From an uncultured Tenacibaculum sp. (GTDB lineage Bacteria > Bacteroidota > Bacteroidia > Flavobacteriales > Flavobacteriaceae), in assembly GCF_947499065.1 (NCBI RefSeq), contig NZ_CANMMT010000002.1:495313-559312 (forward strand): a DNA stretch of 64,000 bases, written 5' to 3'. The stretch's first letter is position 1. The number at the start of each line of letters is the position of its first letter. The position numbers and the translations under genes are program-made. Positions 52,663 through 61,883 of the stretch are shown here, in pieces. The notes below the pieces were generated by a model. It was not told where the DNA came from. It saw only the letters and a list, made by a program, of their open reading frames with translations, and ran no database searches.

Positions 52663-53376
52663 CTACTTTAAAAAATCACCTTCTATAAATTTTTGGAAAT
52701 TTTCTTTATACTTTTCTGAGATAGGAATGTATTTTTCACCGAATACAATTCGATTTCTTTCTACGGTTGTTATCATTTTTAAATTAACTAAAAATGAACG
52801 ATGTACACGCATAAAGTATTTGTTAGACAATTCTTCTTCAAGCGATTTCATACTTTTTAAAGTCAGATATGGTTTTTCTGAATTAACTGTATAAAATTTT
52901 AGGTAGTCTTTCAATCCTTCCACATAAATAATGTCTTTCAGATTTATTTTAATCAATTTATAATCTGATTTGATGAATATATAATCATCCATTGAAGTTT
53001 TACTAGGTGCACTATTAAAAAATAGCTGTTTGGCTTTGTTTGCTGCTGAAAAAAATTCAGTATAACTTATTGGCTTTACTAAATAGTCAATAGCATTTAC
53101 CTTATAACTTTCGAGTGCAAACTCTTCAAAAGCAGTAGTAAAAATGACATTTATATTTTTATTTAAAATCATTTTTGAGAATTCAATTCCAGACAAATTA
53201 GGCATTTGAATATCAGTAAAAATTAAATCTATATTTTCATTTTCTATGATTTCAAAAGCTACAATAGCATTATTGCATTTAGCTTTTAACTCTAAAAATG
53301 GAATGGAATTAATGTAACCTTCTAATAAATTTAAAGCTAAAGGTTCGTCATCAATCAAAATACAAGATAGTTTCAT
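52663..53376 (-). CDS. LytTR-family response regulator
   Basis: 237 residues. Receiver: ILIDDEP, phosphoacceptor Asp in LIFTDIQMPNLSG, FTTAFEEFA, LVKPIS. LytTR domain: FMRVHRSFLVNLKMI. Overlaps the kinase by 4 bases (53373-53376). Likely acts on the flanking hydrolase/CPBP genes or the amine oxidase pair. Confidence 0.93.
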   Translation of the reverse strand: MKLSCILIDDEPLALNLLEGYINSIPFLELKAKCNNAIVAFEIIENENIDLIFTDIQMPNLSGIEFSKMILNKNINVIFTTAFEEFALESYKVNAIDYLVKPISYTEFFSAANKAKQLFFNSAPSKTSMDDYIFIKSDYKLIKINLKDIIYVEGLKDYLKFYTVNSEKPYLTLKSMKSLEEELSNKYFMRVHRSFLVNLKMITTVERNRIVFGEKYIPISEKYKENFQKFIEGDFLK

Positions 53377-54398
53377 TCTTTAAATTTAAGTTTTAATTCG
53401 GCGATGAATAAATTAGCTTCTTCTTTAACTTTTAGTTCAAACTTCTTTGGATATACTAATTCTAATCGTTTTTTTAAGTTTTCTAAACCAATACCAGAGT
53501 CAGTTACTTTTTCTTTTTCAGGGAATGAAGAATTTATAACCTTATAATTTATATACTCTCTGTCTATACTTAACTCTACATTGATAAAACTAGGTTTTAC
53601 AGCATCTATACCATGTTTAAATGCATTTTCTACAAATGAAATTAATAACAAAGGAGCTATTTGTATTGGCTGATTTATGATAGGGAAGTTCTTTTTTAGT
53701 GTTACATTAGATGATACTCTTAATTGCATTAATTCAATATAACGTTCTATAAATTCAATTTCTTTAGTTAAAGAAACCTTGCTATTAGAGGCTTCATGCA
53801 ATAAATAACGCATCATTTTGCTCATAGTATGTATAGATTCTTTAGCTATTTCAGGAGCTGAATCAACTAATGCATAAATATTGTTCAACGTATTAAATAA
53901 GAAATGTGGTTGTACTTGGTATTTTAAGTATTTAATTTCTGAATTTAATTGTGTTTGTTTTATTTGCTCTAGTAATAATTGACTTTTACGAAACCTTGTA
54001 TTAACCTTTAAACCAAGGCACATTCCAATACTTAAGATAATAGGTAAAATTAATTGGATAGTAGTCATTGCTCCGTTTCTTACTTGTCGTACAATTTTAC
54101 CATCAACTGTGGGGTGGAACAAACTTGATTTTAGCGTATGTCGTAATAAAACATAAAGTAATATAATTAACAGAATGTTGAGTATATAGAATACCGGTTT
54201 CTTATTTCTAAAGAAAAAAAGGTCTACTAAAACAAAGTAATTTATATAAAAAGCAATAAAAATGCATGTTAGCGATACCCAGTTTCTGTGAATAAGGTAC
54301 TCTTCATTTAATGAAGCTAAGGGGTAAGTAAACAAAAGCAGCCATATTAATATATGGAATAAAATTTTTAAATACTTTCTTTCTTGAGCGTCTATCAT
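53373..54398 (-). CDS. LytS-like membrane sensor histidine kinase
   Basis: 341 residues: four hydrophobic helices (about 10-130), a coiled coil, phosphoacceptor box QPHFLFNTLNNIYAL, N-box SFVENAFKHGI and SGIGLENLKKRL. Fourth kinase/LytTR pair of the window. A terminator separates it from the amine oxidase gene upstream. Confidence 0.93.
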   Translation of the reverse strand: MIDAQERKYLKILFHILIWLLLFTYPLASLNEEYLIHRNWVSLTCIFIAFYINYFVLVDLFFFRNKKPVFYILNILLIILLYVLLRHTLKSSLFHPTVDGKIVRQVRNGAMTTIQLILPIILSIGMCLGLKVNTRFRKSQLLLEQIKQTQLNSEIKYLKYQVQPHFLFNTLNNIYALVDSAPEIAKESIHTMSKMMRYLLHEASNSKVSLTKEIEFIERYIELMQLRVSSNVTLKKNFPIINQPIQIAPLLLISFVENAFKHGIDAVKPSFINVELSIDREYINYKVINSSFPEKEKVTDSGIGLENLKKRLELVYPKKFELKVKEEANLFIAELKLKFKE

Positions 54399-54402
54399 AA
54401 TA

Positions 54403-54436
54403 AAAAACTAAGGTAAAATAATCTACCTTAGTTTTT
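54403..54436. terminator. Terminator after the amine oxidase operon
   Basis: Perfect 13-bp stem AAAAACTAAGGTA / TACCTTAGTTTTT with an 8-nt loop, between the kinase start (54398) and the oxidase stop (54485). Confidence 0.88.
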
Positions 54437-54484
54437 ATTATTTTATAGATGTTCTTTTATTTTTTATAGACGTTTAAGAAGATT

Positions 54485-55825
54485 TTATCTATCTAAAGTA
54501 AACAGTTTAGTAATCTTTTTAGCTTCTCTAATTCCACTTAAATAAGCTCCATGGACAGTACCTCTATAATCTACGATTGTGTGTTCTCCTGCAAAAAATA
54601 TCTTATTATTAATTGATTCTTCAAATACTTCAAAGTATTCAGGAGTTGTACCATTTGTTGCAAATGAATATGAACCAAATGCATATTTATTCGTATTCCA
54701 CTTAGTTCTTAAAATATTAGTAGGATTTGGAATGTTGGAACCATAAATAGCTCTCAAATTTGTCATTATCTCTTGAGTTACTTCTTCATCAGACATGTGT
54801 TCTGTCTTTTTAGAAAATTCTCCAAAAGCAAAAGTCATTAAGGCATTTATTGGAGCAAACTTATTCATATTCATAAAATAATTAAACTTTCCTCTTTTTT
54901 TAGGAGTATAACCAATGTATTGTAAATCAGTATTCCAAAAAGGTTTTTCCCAAGTAAGTAAAAATTTATTTACTGAACCCATCTCTAAACCTTCAATAGC
55001 TTTTTGAGTTTTTTTAGGAAGTGATGGTATAAAGGTTATATTTTTATTCTTTAAAACACCTAAAGGGACTGTTACCAATACAAAATCTGCTTCATATGTA
55101 TTTTCATTGGTGGTTATAAAAACAGTATTGTTAGTATAATTAATATGGCTTACGTTATTATTCAATCTAATGTCTATCCCTTCAGCTAAATAATTGGTTA
55201 AATTATCATATCCATTAGTTATTATAAGGTCATCTCCACCAAAAGCTTCATCATCATAAAAATAAGTAGATGATAATTTATAAATATCTCCTCCTGTATC
55301 GAATTCTAAATAAGCAGAAAGCATATAAGTCCAAAGATTATTATCTATATATTTTGGGAATTTTTTATAAAACCTTTGACCAAAACTTTGGTTTTTATTT
55401 CCTCTAATTCGATTTATTTTCCTGTTATATTTTCTTTCTTGTCTCTTTAAAAATTTAGCTTGATACTTAGTTCCGTCAATATTATAAACTTCCACATTAT
55501 CATCATCAGTTAAAAATGTTTTAGTCTTAGATAGCTTTGCTATAGTTCTTATAGGATTACCTTTTGGACCATGAATCCAGCTTGCACCTTCATCAAAAGC
55601 GATTCCTAAGCTCCTATCTGTTTTTAACCTGCCTCCTACTTTATTTTGGGCTTCTAAAACAATAGGATTAATACCTTTTTCTTTAAAATATTTTGCGGCA
55701 GCTAATCCTGAAATTCCTGCTCCAATTATGATTACTTTCTTTTCCTTATTTTTTAGAGTTCCCTGCTTTTTATTGAAAGAAAACAAAGAAGTAGTTGTTA
55801 GTATAATTGCTATAATTGAGTTCAT
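54485..55825 (-). CDS. FAD-dependent amine oxidase family protein
   Basis: 446 residues. IIGAGISGLAAAKYF is the Rossmann FAD motif, preceded by a short hydrophobic leader (IIAIILTTTSLFSF) that may be a signal or anchor. VPLGVLKN and KFLLTWEKPFW are typical of polyamine/monoamine oxidases. The C-terminal FAD-pyrophosphate loop is FFAGEHTIVDYRGTVHGAYLSGIREA. It oxidises an amine to an aldehyde with release of H2O2. Tandem paralog of the gene at 55832 (gap 6 bases). Confidence 0.9.
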   Translation of the reverse strand: MNSIIAIILTTTSLFSFNKKQGTLKNKEKKVIIIGAGISGLAAAKYFKEKGINPIVLEAQNKVGGRLKTDRSLGIAFDEGASWIHGPKGNPIRTIAKLSKTKTFLTDDDNVEVYNIDGTKYQAKFLKRQERKYNRKINRIRGNKNQSFGQRFYKKFPKYIDNNLWTYMLSAYLEFDTGGDIYKLSSTYFYDDEAFGGDDLIITNGYDNLTNYLAEGIDIRLNNNVSHINYTNNTVFITTNENTYEADFVLVTVPLGVLKNKNITFIPSLPKKTQKAIEGLEMGSVNKFLLTWEKPFWNTDLQYIGYTPKKRGKFNYFMNMNKFAPINALMTFAFGEFSKKTEHMSDEEVTQEIMTNLRAIYGSNIPNPTNILRTKWNTNKYAFGSYSFATNGTTPEYFEVFEESINNKIFFAGEHTIVDYRGTVHGAYLSGIREAKKITKLFTLDR

Positions 55826-55831
55826 AAAACC

Positions 55832-57025
55832 TTAGTTTTTTTCTAAGATTAACTTAGCCGTATTGTAACCAGATAGTATAGCTCCCTGTACCGTTGATCG
55901 TTCTTCATTTAAATCATACGTTTCTCCAGCAAAAAACACTTTATTTTGAAGTGGTTTATTTAATTCTTTTAAACTTGAAGTATCAGTTTCATTACTGGTC
56001 CAAGCACCTAAAGTATATACTTGTTTACCCCAGTTCTTAATTAAATATTTACCTAAATAATGTTTTGAAGCTTTTCCATCATATATTTCATCTAATTCTT
56101 TAAGTACTTCTTTGATGATTTCTTCTTGACTCCCCAACTGATAGTACTTTTCAGCTGAAATACCTGTTGAAAGCAGCCCTAATACATTATCCTGACTATT
56201 TTTATGATAAGCTACATCATAAAAAGTTTTTTCTCCATTTGAAGTCTCGCAAGCAATCATATTTGGGTAGAATTTTTCTGAAAACTTCAAGAATAATTTA
56301 AAACCAGGTAAAAATTCTACAGATTCTATTGCTTTTATTTTGTTAGATGTTAAAGCTGGAATAAACTTGATTGCTTTTGATTTTAAAACCCCAACAGAAA
56401 CAGTTAAAATTACTTTGTCTGCTTGATATTCTTTTCCTTTTTCTGTCACAATTTTAACTTTACTTCCTGTGTAATCTATTGTAGTGACTTTTGTGTTGTA
56501 AATTATATTATGTTTTACATTTTTAGCAAAATTATTATCTAAATAATCATGCCAAGTTGTATTTTTAAATTTATATTCTGTAAAAAGCGAATAAGCATAT
56601 TCTAAACTTGTTTTAGATACTTTTTCGTAATTCTTTCCATCAAAAGAGTATACATTCATTGGTTGGTATAAAATAGTTTCAATACTAGGTTCTTTACCTT
56701 CCTTTCCAATTAATGTGTTTAATATAGATTTATCCGCATGAATCCATTCGGCACCTTCATCTATAGGAAAATCGGCAAAATCATTGTTTTTTTGAACTCT
56801 TCCTCCATAATGATTGGTAGCTTCTAAAATTTTATAATTAACACCTTTACTATCTAGCATTTTAGCTGCTGCTAAACCAGCAGCTCCAGCACCTATAATA
56901 ATTACTTCTCCTTCAAAATCATTATGTTTTATAACATCCTTTTTCTCATTACATGAAACCATTGTTGATGTTAGAAAAAATATACTTAAAAAAGAGATTA
57001 AAGTGCTATTTAAAAGTTTACTCAT
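55832..57025 (-). CDS. FAD-dependent amine oxidase family lipoprotein
   Basis: The start at the ATG 57025 gives a lipoprotein signal ending TSTMVSCNEKK. VIIIGAGAAGLAAAKML binds FAD, LTVSVGVLKSKAIKFIP and FFAGETYDLNEERSTVQGAILSGYNTA are the conserved mid and C-terminal motifs. About 397 residues. Tandem paralog of the oxidase downstream; both probably work outside the cytoplasm on amines. The AraC-type membrane regulator divergent in position upstream (57168) may control them. Confidence 0.9.
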   Translation of the reverse strand: MSKLLNSTLISFLSIFFLTSTMVSCNEKKDVIKHNDFEGEVIIIGAGAAGLAAAKMLDSKGVNYKILEATNHYGGRVQKNNDFADFPIDEGAEWIHADKSILNTLIGKEGKEPSIETILYQPMNVYSFDGKNYEKVSKTSLEYAYSLFTEYKFKNTTWHDYLDNNFAKNVKHNIIYNTKVTTIDYTGSKVKIVTEKGKEYQADKVILTVSVGVLKSKAIKFIPALTSNKIKAIESVEFLPGFKLFLKFSEKFYPNMIACETSNGEKTFYDVAYHKNSQDNVLGLLSTGISAEKYYQLGSQEEIIKEVLKELDEIYDGKASKHYLGKYLIKNWGKQVYTLGAWTSNETDTSSLKELNKPLQNKVFFAGETYDLNEERSTVQGAILSGYNTAKLILEKN

Positions 57026-57167
57026 AACCTTTGTTTTAATATTTAGAGGCAAAGGAATAGAGAAATCTTTTTTATTTTGTTTTAACTCTTAAGTCGAGAC
57101 AAATATTAAATAAAATAGTTGTGTTAACTTATAAATAAGTACAAGTAAACATTTAATTATGTAATGA

Positions 57168-58322
57168 TTACATTTTAGAAGGTGTTGTATTGTGAATTTT
57201 CTTAAAAGCTGTGTAAAAAGCAGATCTGGAATTGAATCCAACTTCAAAAGCAATGGATTCGTATGTGTAATTTTTATATTTAGGATCTTTTAAAATTTTC
57301 ATAGCCTCTTCTATTCTGTAGCTATTTATAAACTCATAAAAGTTTTGTTGAAAGGACTCATTAATTACTTGGGAAAGATGATGAGAAGGAATATTAATAG
57401 CTTCTGATAATTCTTTAATACGTAATTTGGGTTTTAAATAAGGTTTATACTCCTTCATGAATTGTAGTAAGCGCTCTTTAATATCTTTTGAAGCTTCATT
57501 ATTCAATCCTGAACTAGCATACTTTACAGTTTTCTCTTCTGAACCGATATCAGTTACGAGTGATAAATTTGTTTTAGATAAATTATTTTCTGCAATGTAT
57601 TTGTGAGAAAGAATAGCATCTACTGCAATCAATAGTAAAAATACACCACTCAATACTTCTAATAATGAATAAATAAGTTTATTGTAAGTAATCCCATAAT
57701 AAGTTAAAAAAGTTAAAAGAAACTCTAAAACATATAATCCAATACATATTTTAATTAAAACTTGTGTATAATAAAGGTTGGAATTTCTAATATTAGACAA
57801 TTGTGTTTTTAATTTTAAGTTATAAATATCTAATTCTCTTAAGGCTTTAAGTAAAAAGTAAATATTTACAACTAGATAAAAATTCCATTCCCATATATAT
57901 GCTGAAGTATCAAATACTACATTCTTTTCTAAAGTCAATTCAACTAACTTATTAGATGAATTTTGAAGAAAAATTGGAAGATAGGTTAGTAAAGCAAAAA
58001 CAAAAGGAATAAAAAGTAAAAAATCCGTCTTTTTAAAGTAAAAACATTGATGCACTTGATTTCTAACATAGAGAAATAAAAGCAAACCAAACAACATAAA
58101 AAAAGGTTCGTTAGTATCTATCAAATAAGGAAGCTTTTTAATAGCGCCTGTTTCCACTAAAGCTGAAATAAAAGAATCAAAAAGCGATAATAAAACAAAC
58201 AACAATAAAGGAAAATATCGCTTGCTTTTATATGTTAGACGAATTAAAAAAAAGAATAAAATGAATGCAAAAAGAACTTCAATAGTAAGTAGTACATCCA
58301 AAAAAATTAAACCTTTTAACAT
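57168..58322 (-). CDS. Membrane-bound AraC-type regulator
   Basis: 384 residues. Seven hydrophobic segments fill about 1-235 (VLLTIEVLFAFILFFFLI, YFPLLLFVLLSLFDSF, PFFMLFGLLLFLYV and others), followed by a C-terminal AraC HTH domain (LRIKELSEAINIPSHHLSQVINESFQQNFYEFINSYRIEEAMKIL and YESIAFEVGFNSRSAFYTAFKKIHNTTPSKM). This architecture couples an unknown membrane signal directly to DNA. It precedes the amine oxidase operon on the same strand. A palindrome ACTTATAAATAAGT lies at 57127-57140 between them. Confidence 0.9.
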   Translation of the reverse strand: MLKGLIFLDVLLTIEVLFAFILFFFLIRLTYKSKRYFPLLLFVLLSLFDSFISALVETGAIKKLPYLIDTNEPFFMLFGLLLFLYVRNQVHQCFYFKKTDFLLFIPFVFALLTYLPIFLQNSSNKLVELTLEKNVVFDTSAYIWEWNFYLVVNIYFLLKALRELDIYNLKLKTQLSNIRNSNLYYTQVLIKICIGLYVLEFLLTFLTYYGITYNKLIYSLLEVLSGVFLLLIAVDAILSHKYIAENNLSKTNLSLVTDIGSEEKTVKYASSGLNNEASKDIKERLLQFMKEYKPYLKPKLRIKELSEAINIPSHHLSQVINESFQQNFYEFINSYRIEEAMKILKDPKYKNYTYESIAFEVGFNSRSAFYTAFKKIHNTTPSKM

Positions 58323-58368
58323 TGTTAACTTGTAATTGCTATGAACAACAAATCTACATATAAAATAA

Positions 58369-58402
58369 AAAAAGCATCCTTTTTTCTAAAGATGCTTTTT
58401 AT
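58369..58402. terminator. Bidirectional terminator-like hairpin upstream of the AraC gene
   Basis: Perfect 10-bp stem AAAAAGCATC / GATGCTTTTT around a 12-nt pyrimidine-rich loop. No coding gene ends here on either strand, so it may end a short RNA from the 58403-58591 gap. Confidence 0.7.
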
Positions 58403-58591
58403 TGTTGCATTCTTACAATGTCCCCACATTCTATAAATACGAAGGCAAATATAGTTTCCTATATAATTGCTTCCTGGGGAAAAACCCCTTTTTATCACAA
58501 GTAATAATCCTAAAAAATATAAAGCTTATTTCATTGTACTTTTTTTAAAGTATTTTGAATTTGAAATAGTCTAAAAAACTATATTCGCGGC

Positions 58592-59491
58592 ATGTGGATG
58601 TATTTAGGTTTATTGGCCGCTCTTTTTTTAGGATTACATAATTTATGTAAAAAACATGCTGTACAAGGAAACGAAGTTTTTCCTGTACTTTTAGGTACTA
58701 TTTCTTCTGGTTTTTTGTTTTTAGTACCGTTTTTTATTGGTTCTATATTTTATCCTGAGTATACACAGAAAATTGGATTTCATATTAGTAATATTCCTTG
58801 GAAAACTCATAGTTTTATTTTTATAAAGTCAATGATTATGACTTCTTCATGGATATTAGCTTATCAGGCATTAAAGCATTTACCTATTACTATTGTTACA
58901 CCAATTCGTTCTGCTGGTCCTTTTTTTACTTTTATAGGCGCTATTGTAATTTATAAAGAGAGTCCTAACTTATTACAGTGGATTGGTTTTTTCCTTATTA
59001 TATTATCAGTTATTCTCTATTCTAAGATTGGAAAAAAAGAAGGAATCAATTTCAAAAGAAACAAATGGATTTTTGCCATTATTGGTGCTACATTTTTAGG
59101 AGCTTCTAGTGGTTTATACGATAAATTTTTAATTCAGAATTTAAGTTTAAACCCACAAACACTACAGTTTTGGTTTTGTTGGTATACGATACTCATTTTA
59201 ATTGTTATTTTATCAATTACCTGGTTTCCATACAAACAAAAACGAAAAGATTTTAAATGGAGATGGACAATTATTGCTGTTGGGGTTTTATTACAAACTG
59301 CCGATTATTTTTATTTTAAAGCTCTTCAAGATCCTGATGCTTTAATAATGTTATTATCAGCTATAAAACGTAGTCAAATAATTATTGCTGTTGTATTAGG
59401 TGGACTTGTTTTTAAAGAAAAAAACAAACGGAAAAAGTTAGTTCCTTTAGCAGGTATAATGATAGGTGTGTTTCTAATTTTATATTCTTAA
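58592..59491 (+). CDS. EamA/DMT-type transporter
   Basis: 299 residues with ten hydrophobic helices in two five-helix repeats (ALFLGLHNLCKKHAVQG and FLGASSGLYDKFLIQ begin the repeats; VTPIRSAGPFFTFIGAIVIYKE and MLLSAIKRSQIIIAVVLGGLVFKEK end them). Drug/metabolite transporter superfamily, exporting small metabolites. Monocistronic; a terminator follows. Confidence 0.9.
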   Translation: MWMYLGLLAALFLGLHNLCKKHAVQGNEVFPVLLGTISSGFLFLVPFFIGSIFYPEYTQKIGFHISNIPWKTHSFIFIKSMIMTSSWILAYQALKHLPITIVTPIRSAGPFFTFIGAIVIYKESPNLLQWIGFFLIILSVILYSKIGKKEGINFKRNKWIFAIIGATFLGASSGLYDKFLIQNLSLNPQTLQFWFCWYTILILIVILSITWFPYKQKRKDFKWRWTIIAVGVLLQTADYFYFKALQDPDALIMLLSAIKRSQIIIAVVLGGLVFKEKNKRKKLVPLAGIMIGVFLILYS

Positions 59492-59494
59492 AAA

Positions 59495-59535
59495 AAGAAA
59501 AGAAGCCTGTCCCCCCGGAATGCTTCTTTTCTAAA
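59495..59535 (+). terminator. Terminator with C-rich loop
   Basis: Stem AAAAGAAGC / GCTTCTTTT enclosing the loop CTGTCCCCCCGGAAT, right after the transporter stop. The C6 loop is unusual in such AT-rich DNA. In 59536-59690 I see no gene. Confidence 0.8.
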
Positions 59536-59690
59536 CTCTTAATTAAAATTGTTAAAAATGTATATCAAACTTTTAATTATACTGTAAAGATAGTTTTGAA
59601 TTAGGATTAAAATTTTAAAATTAGATGAGATGAATTAATCCTTAGACGAGTTGCTTTCTTTTTTAAGTAAAGTGAAAAGAAATACTGTTG

Positions 59691-60143
59691 TTATTTATTC
59701 GTTTGAACCATTGGACCTAATTTTTCTCCTCCAATCAAATGCATATGCAAATGAAAAACAGATTGTCCTGCATCTTCATTGATATTCATTGATAAGCGAT
59801 AGCCAGTTTCTGCAACACCTTTTTCTTTAGCTATTTTTTTAGCCACTAAAAACAATTTACCAAGTAACATAGCATCTTCTTCATTAATATCGTTAATAGT
59901 AGGGATTTCTTTTTTGGGTACTATTAACACATGTACTTTGGCTTGTAATCTTAATGGTAGAAAGGCAATTACATCTTTATCTTCATACAAAACAGTCGCT
60001 GGAAGTTCTTTTTTTATAATTTTAGTAAATACTGATCCTTGATTGATTTTTCTTTCTTTTTTAGCTTGATACTCTTTAGATTGAGCAAATCCCACAAGAA
60101 ATTGAAATATAAGAATGATTGTAAAAAGATGTTTGTTCTTCAT
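59691..60143 (-). CDS. HIT-family protein with a signal peptide
   Basis: 150 residues. A clear signal peptide (MKNKHLFTIILIFQFLVGFAQ) precedes a complete HIT domain: FTKIIKKELPATVLYEDKDVIAFLP, HVLIVPKKEIPTINDI and the catalytic HLHMHL within VFHLHMHLIGG. HIT proteins normally hydrolyse nucleotide conjugates in the cytoplasm; export is unusual. Length fits a full HINT-type domain plus leader. Confidence 0.88.
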   Translation of the reverse strand: MKNKHLFTIILIFQFLVGFAQSKEYQAKKERKINQGSVFTKIIKKELPATVLYEDKDVIAFLPLRLQAKVHVLIVPKKEIPTINDINEEDAMLLGKLFLVAKKIAKEKGVAETGYRLSMNINEDAGQSVFHLHMHLIGGEKLGPMVQTNK

Positions 60144-60274
60144 GTTCTAAGTTGAGTTTAATTATATTTTAATGATGCCTCAAAATAAACAAAAAGATAT
60201 AATATACTTTTATATAAAAACGGAGAACATATTTAATATTCTCCGTTTCTTTATTACATACAAAAATATGTTGT

Positions 60275-61558
60275 CTATTTAGCCAAAATAGCTGCTTGAC
60301 CGTATTGAAAATGAATACGGTTATGACCTGGATCTCTTTTGTACATATATAGCTCTTCTGGACTCTTTTCAAATAGCATGATAATATCAGATCCTCCAAA
60401 TTGGAATTTACCAAACTCCTGCCCTTTCACTACTTCTTTTCCTTCTAAACCTGGAGTCATTAAAACACCTGATACTTGACACATACCTATAGGAAGAACA
60501 GCTACTTTACCTAATTCTAGTGTATCTAAAATTATCAATCCTCTCGATTGATTAAACTCATATCCATTGTCTGCTCCATCTGGTGCGTCCCATTGTCCAT
60601 CTGGCTTAATTTGGACGTTTAAATATACTTTACCTGATATTTTCCTACTTTCTAAAACATATCCTGAAACTGGTGTGTGAAAACGATGATAATCAAATGG
60701 TCCTAGAAAATAGTGTACAAAAGTTCCTCCGTTAAAAGCTTCTGCATATTGACTTCCGTCTAAAAGTTCAGTAACTGAACCTATAGAATGTGTATGTTTT
60801 AAATTTATAGAAGCTTGTTTTCCATTTTCTAATACATTCCCATTAGCATTAATTGCATAATCCTTTTTATATGTACAATCAGCTGGCGCAACTATAGTTC
60901 TGTTATTAGTAGGATCAGTAATAGGTCGTAAAGGACTTATTCCTGTTCCTTCTGCAGCATTATTAAACTCTCGATAAAAGAACTTATTAAAGGTGTCCCA
61001 TTTTTCTTCATTGTCTGAGTATAAATCCCAGTTGTACATTGGATTGGCTTTAAAAGAAGCTTTTGACTTTTCTGTAAAAGAAGCCTTAGTCTTACAAAAC
61101 TCTCCCCAACTATTAGCAAACGCTACAAGCCATTCTGCAAATTCTGGAAAACTTTGGATAGTTACATCAGAACCTGGCTCATTTTGATCTACTAACCAAT
61201 AAAATTGGCATAATAAATCATATACTTTTTGATTGTATCCATTTTGATTTGGACCACTCCTCCATGCTTTTGGATAGTTTTCAGATATTTCTTCATTAGG
61301 TACTAATTTTACATAGATATCTAAATAATCATAATAATCTTCTATGGTTGTTGGCCATGCATTATTATTAAAAACTTCATTCAAACCATTATACAATTGA
61401 TCATTTAGTTTTTCTTTAGCCATACCAGAAGCTATCATTAAAGAAGATATTAATGCTCCTTTTAATTCTAAATTATTATTCAAAAGAACTTTTAATTTTT
61501 CTACAATTGGCTGATGTGTTTTAATAGTAGAATCAGCTACATTAATTGTGTTTTCCAT
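60275..61558 (-). CDS. Phosphatidylserine decarboxylase-related pyruvoyl enzyme
   Basis: 427 residues. The N-terminal 180 residues resemble the PSDC-type extension; the C-terminal domain has VHYFLGPFDYHRFHTPVSGYV and the self-cleavage site GGS in FGKFQFGGSDIIMLFE, where Ser becomes the pyruvoyl group (LGST in classical Psd). This long, soluble subtype includes amino-acid decarboxylases such as fungal PsiD, so an amino acid rather than phosphatidylserine may be the substrate. No membrane helix is seen. Monocistronic. Confidence 0.87.
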   Translation of the reverse strand: MENTINVADSTIKTHQPIVEKLKVLLNNNLELKGALISSLMIASGMAKEKLNDQLYNGLNEVFNNNAWPTTIEDYYDYLDIYVKLVPNEEISENYPKAWRSGPNQNGYNQKVYDLLCQFYWLVDQNEPGSDVTIQSFPEFAEWLVAFANSWGEFCKTKASFTEKSKASFKANPMYNWDLYSDNEEKWDTFNKFFYREFNNAAEGTGISPLRPITDPTNNRTIVAPADCTYKKDYAINANGNVLENGKQASINLKHTHSIGSVTELLDGSQYAEAFNGGTFVHYFLGPFDYHRFHTPVSGYVLESRKISGKVYLNVQIKPDGQWDAPDGADNGYEFNQSRGLIILDTLELGKVAVLPIGMCQVSGVLMTPGLEGKEVVKGQEFGKFQFGGSDIIMLFEKSPEELYMYKRDPGHNRIHFQYGQAAILAK

Positions 61559-61883
61559 GTTTAGTTGATTTTAGTTGGTTCCTACTCTTTTATAAGGTTT
61601 TTCAGATTTCACCTTTGTTAAAAATTACTACTAGTCTAACTGAAAATCAATTAGATAATCATTTTAACAACTCAAATTTGAATATTTATAAGACTAAAAT
61701 GATAAAAAACACCATAGAGCTTGATTATTTTTGAATAAGAGCAAGATTCTTAGGTATAAAAGAAAACTTATTTTAAAGTGTTATACACTTTATTATATTT
61801 GTGAAAACGCTATAAAATGAAATACTTAATTCTAATATTAAAAGGAACCTTGTTTTAAGTACTTAACTTAAAACAATAAAAAA
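61559..61883 (+). promoter_or_regulatory. Promoter, leader and hairpin of the 73-residue gene
   Basis: TATATTTG near 61794-61801 is the -7 element. A 10-bp perfect hairpin TTGTTTTAAG / CTTAAAACAA (61850-61876) ends 7 bases before the TTG start at 61884. A 13-codon frame (61817-61858) overlaps its left arm. In 61559-61790 I see nothing. Confidence 0.55.
61817..61858 (+). CDS. Possible leader peptide (13 residues)
   Basis: ATG at 61817 to TAA at 61856-61858 encodes MKYLILILKGTLF. It lies between a clear promoter and the gene at 61884, and its stop lies inside the hairpin, the layout of a translation-coupled leader. Very short, so chance is possible. Confidence 0.3.
   Translation: MKYLILILKGTLF

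Noticed and set aside
60169..60414. A minus-strand frame of 81 codons overlapping the decarboxylase end
   Set aside because: It lies in another frame of a well-supported gene and has no features of its own.
61546..61734. A plus-strand frame of 62 codons opposite the decarboxylase start
   Set aside because: It overlaps the start of the decarboxylase gene and its promoter region and shows no domain or typical composition.
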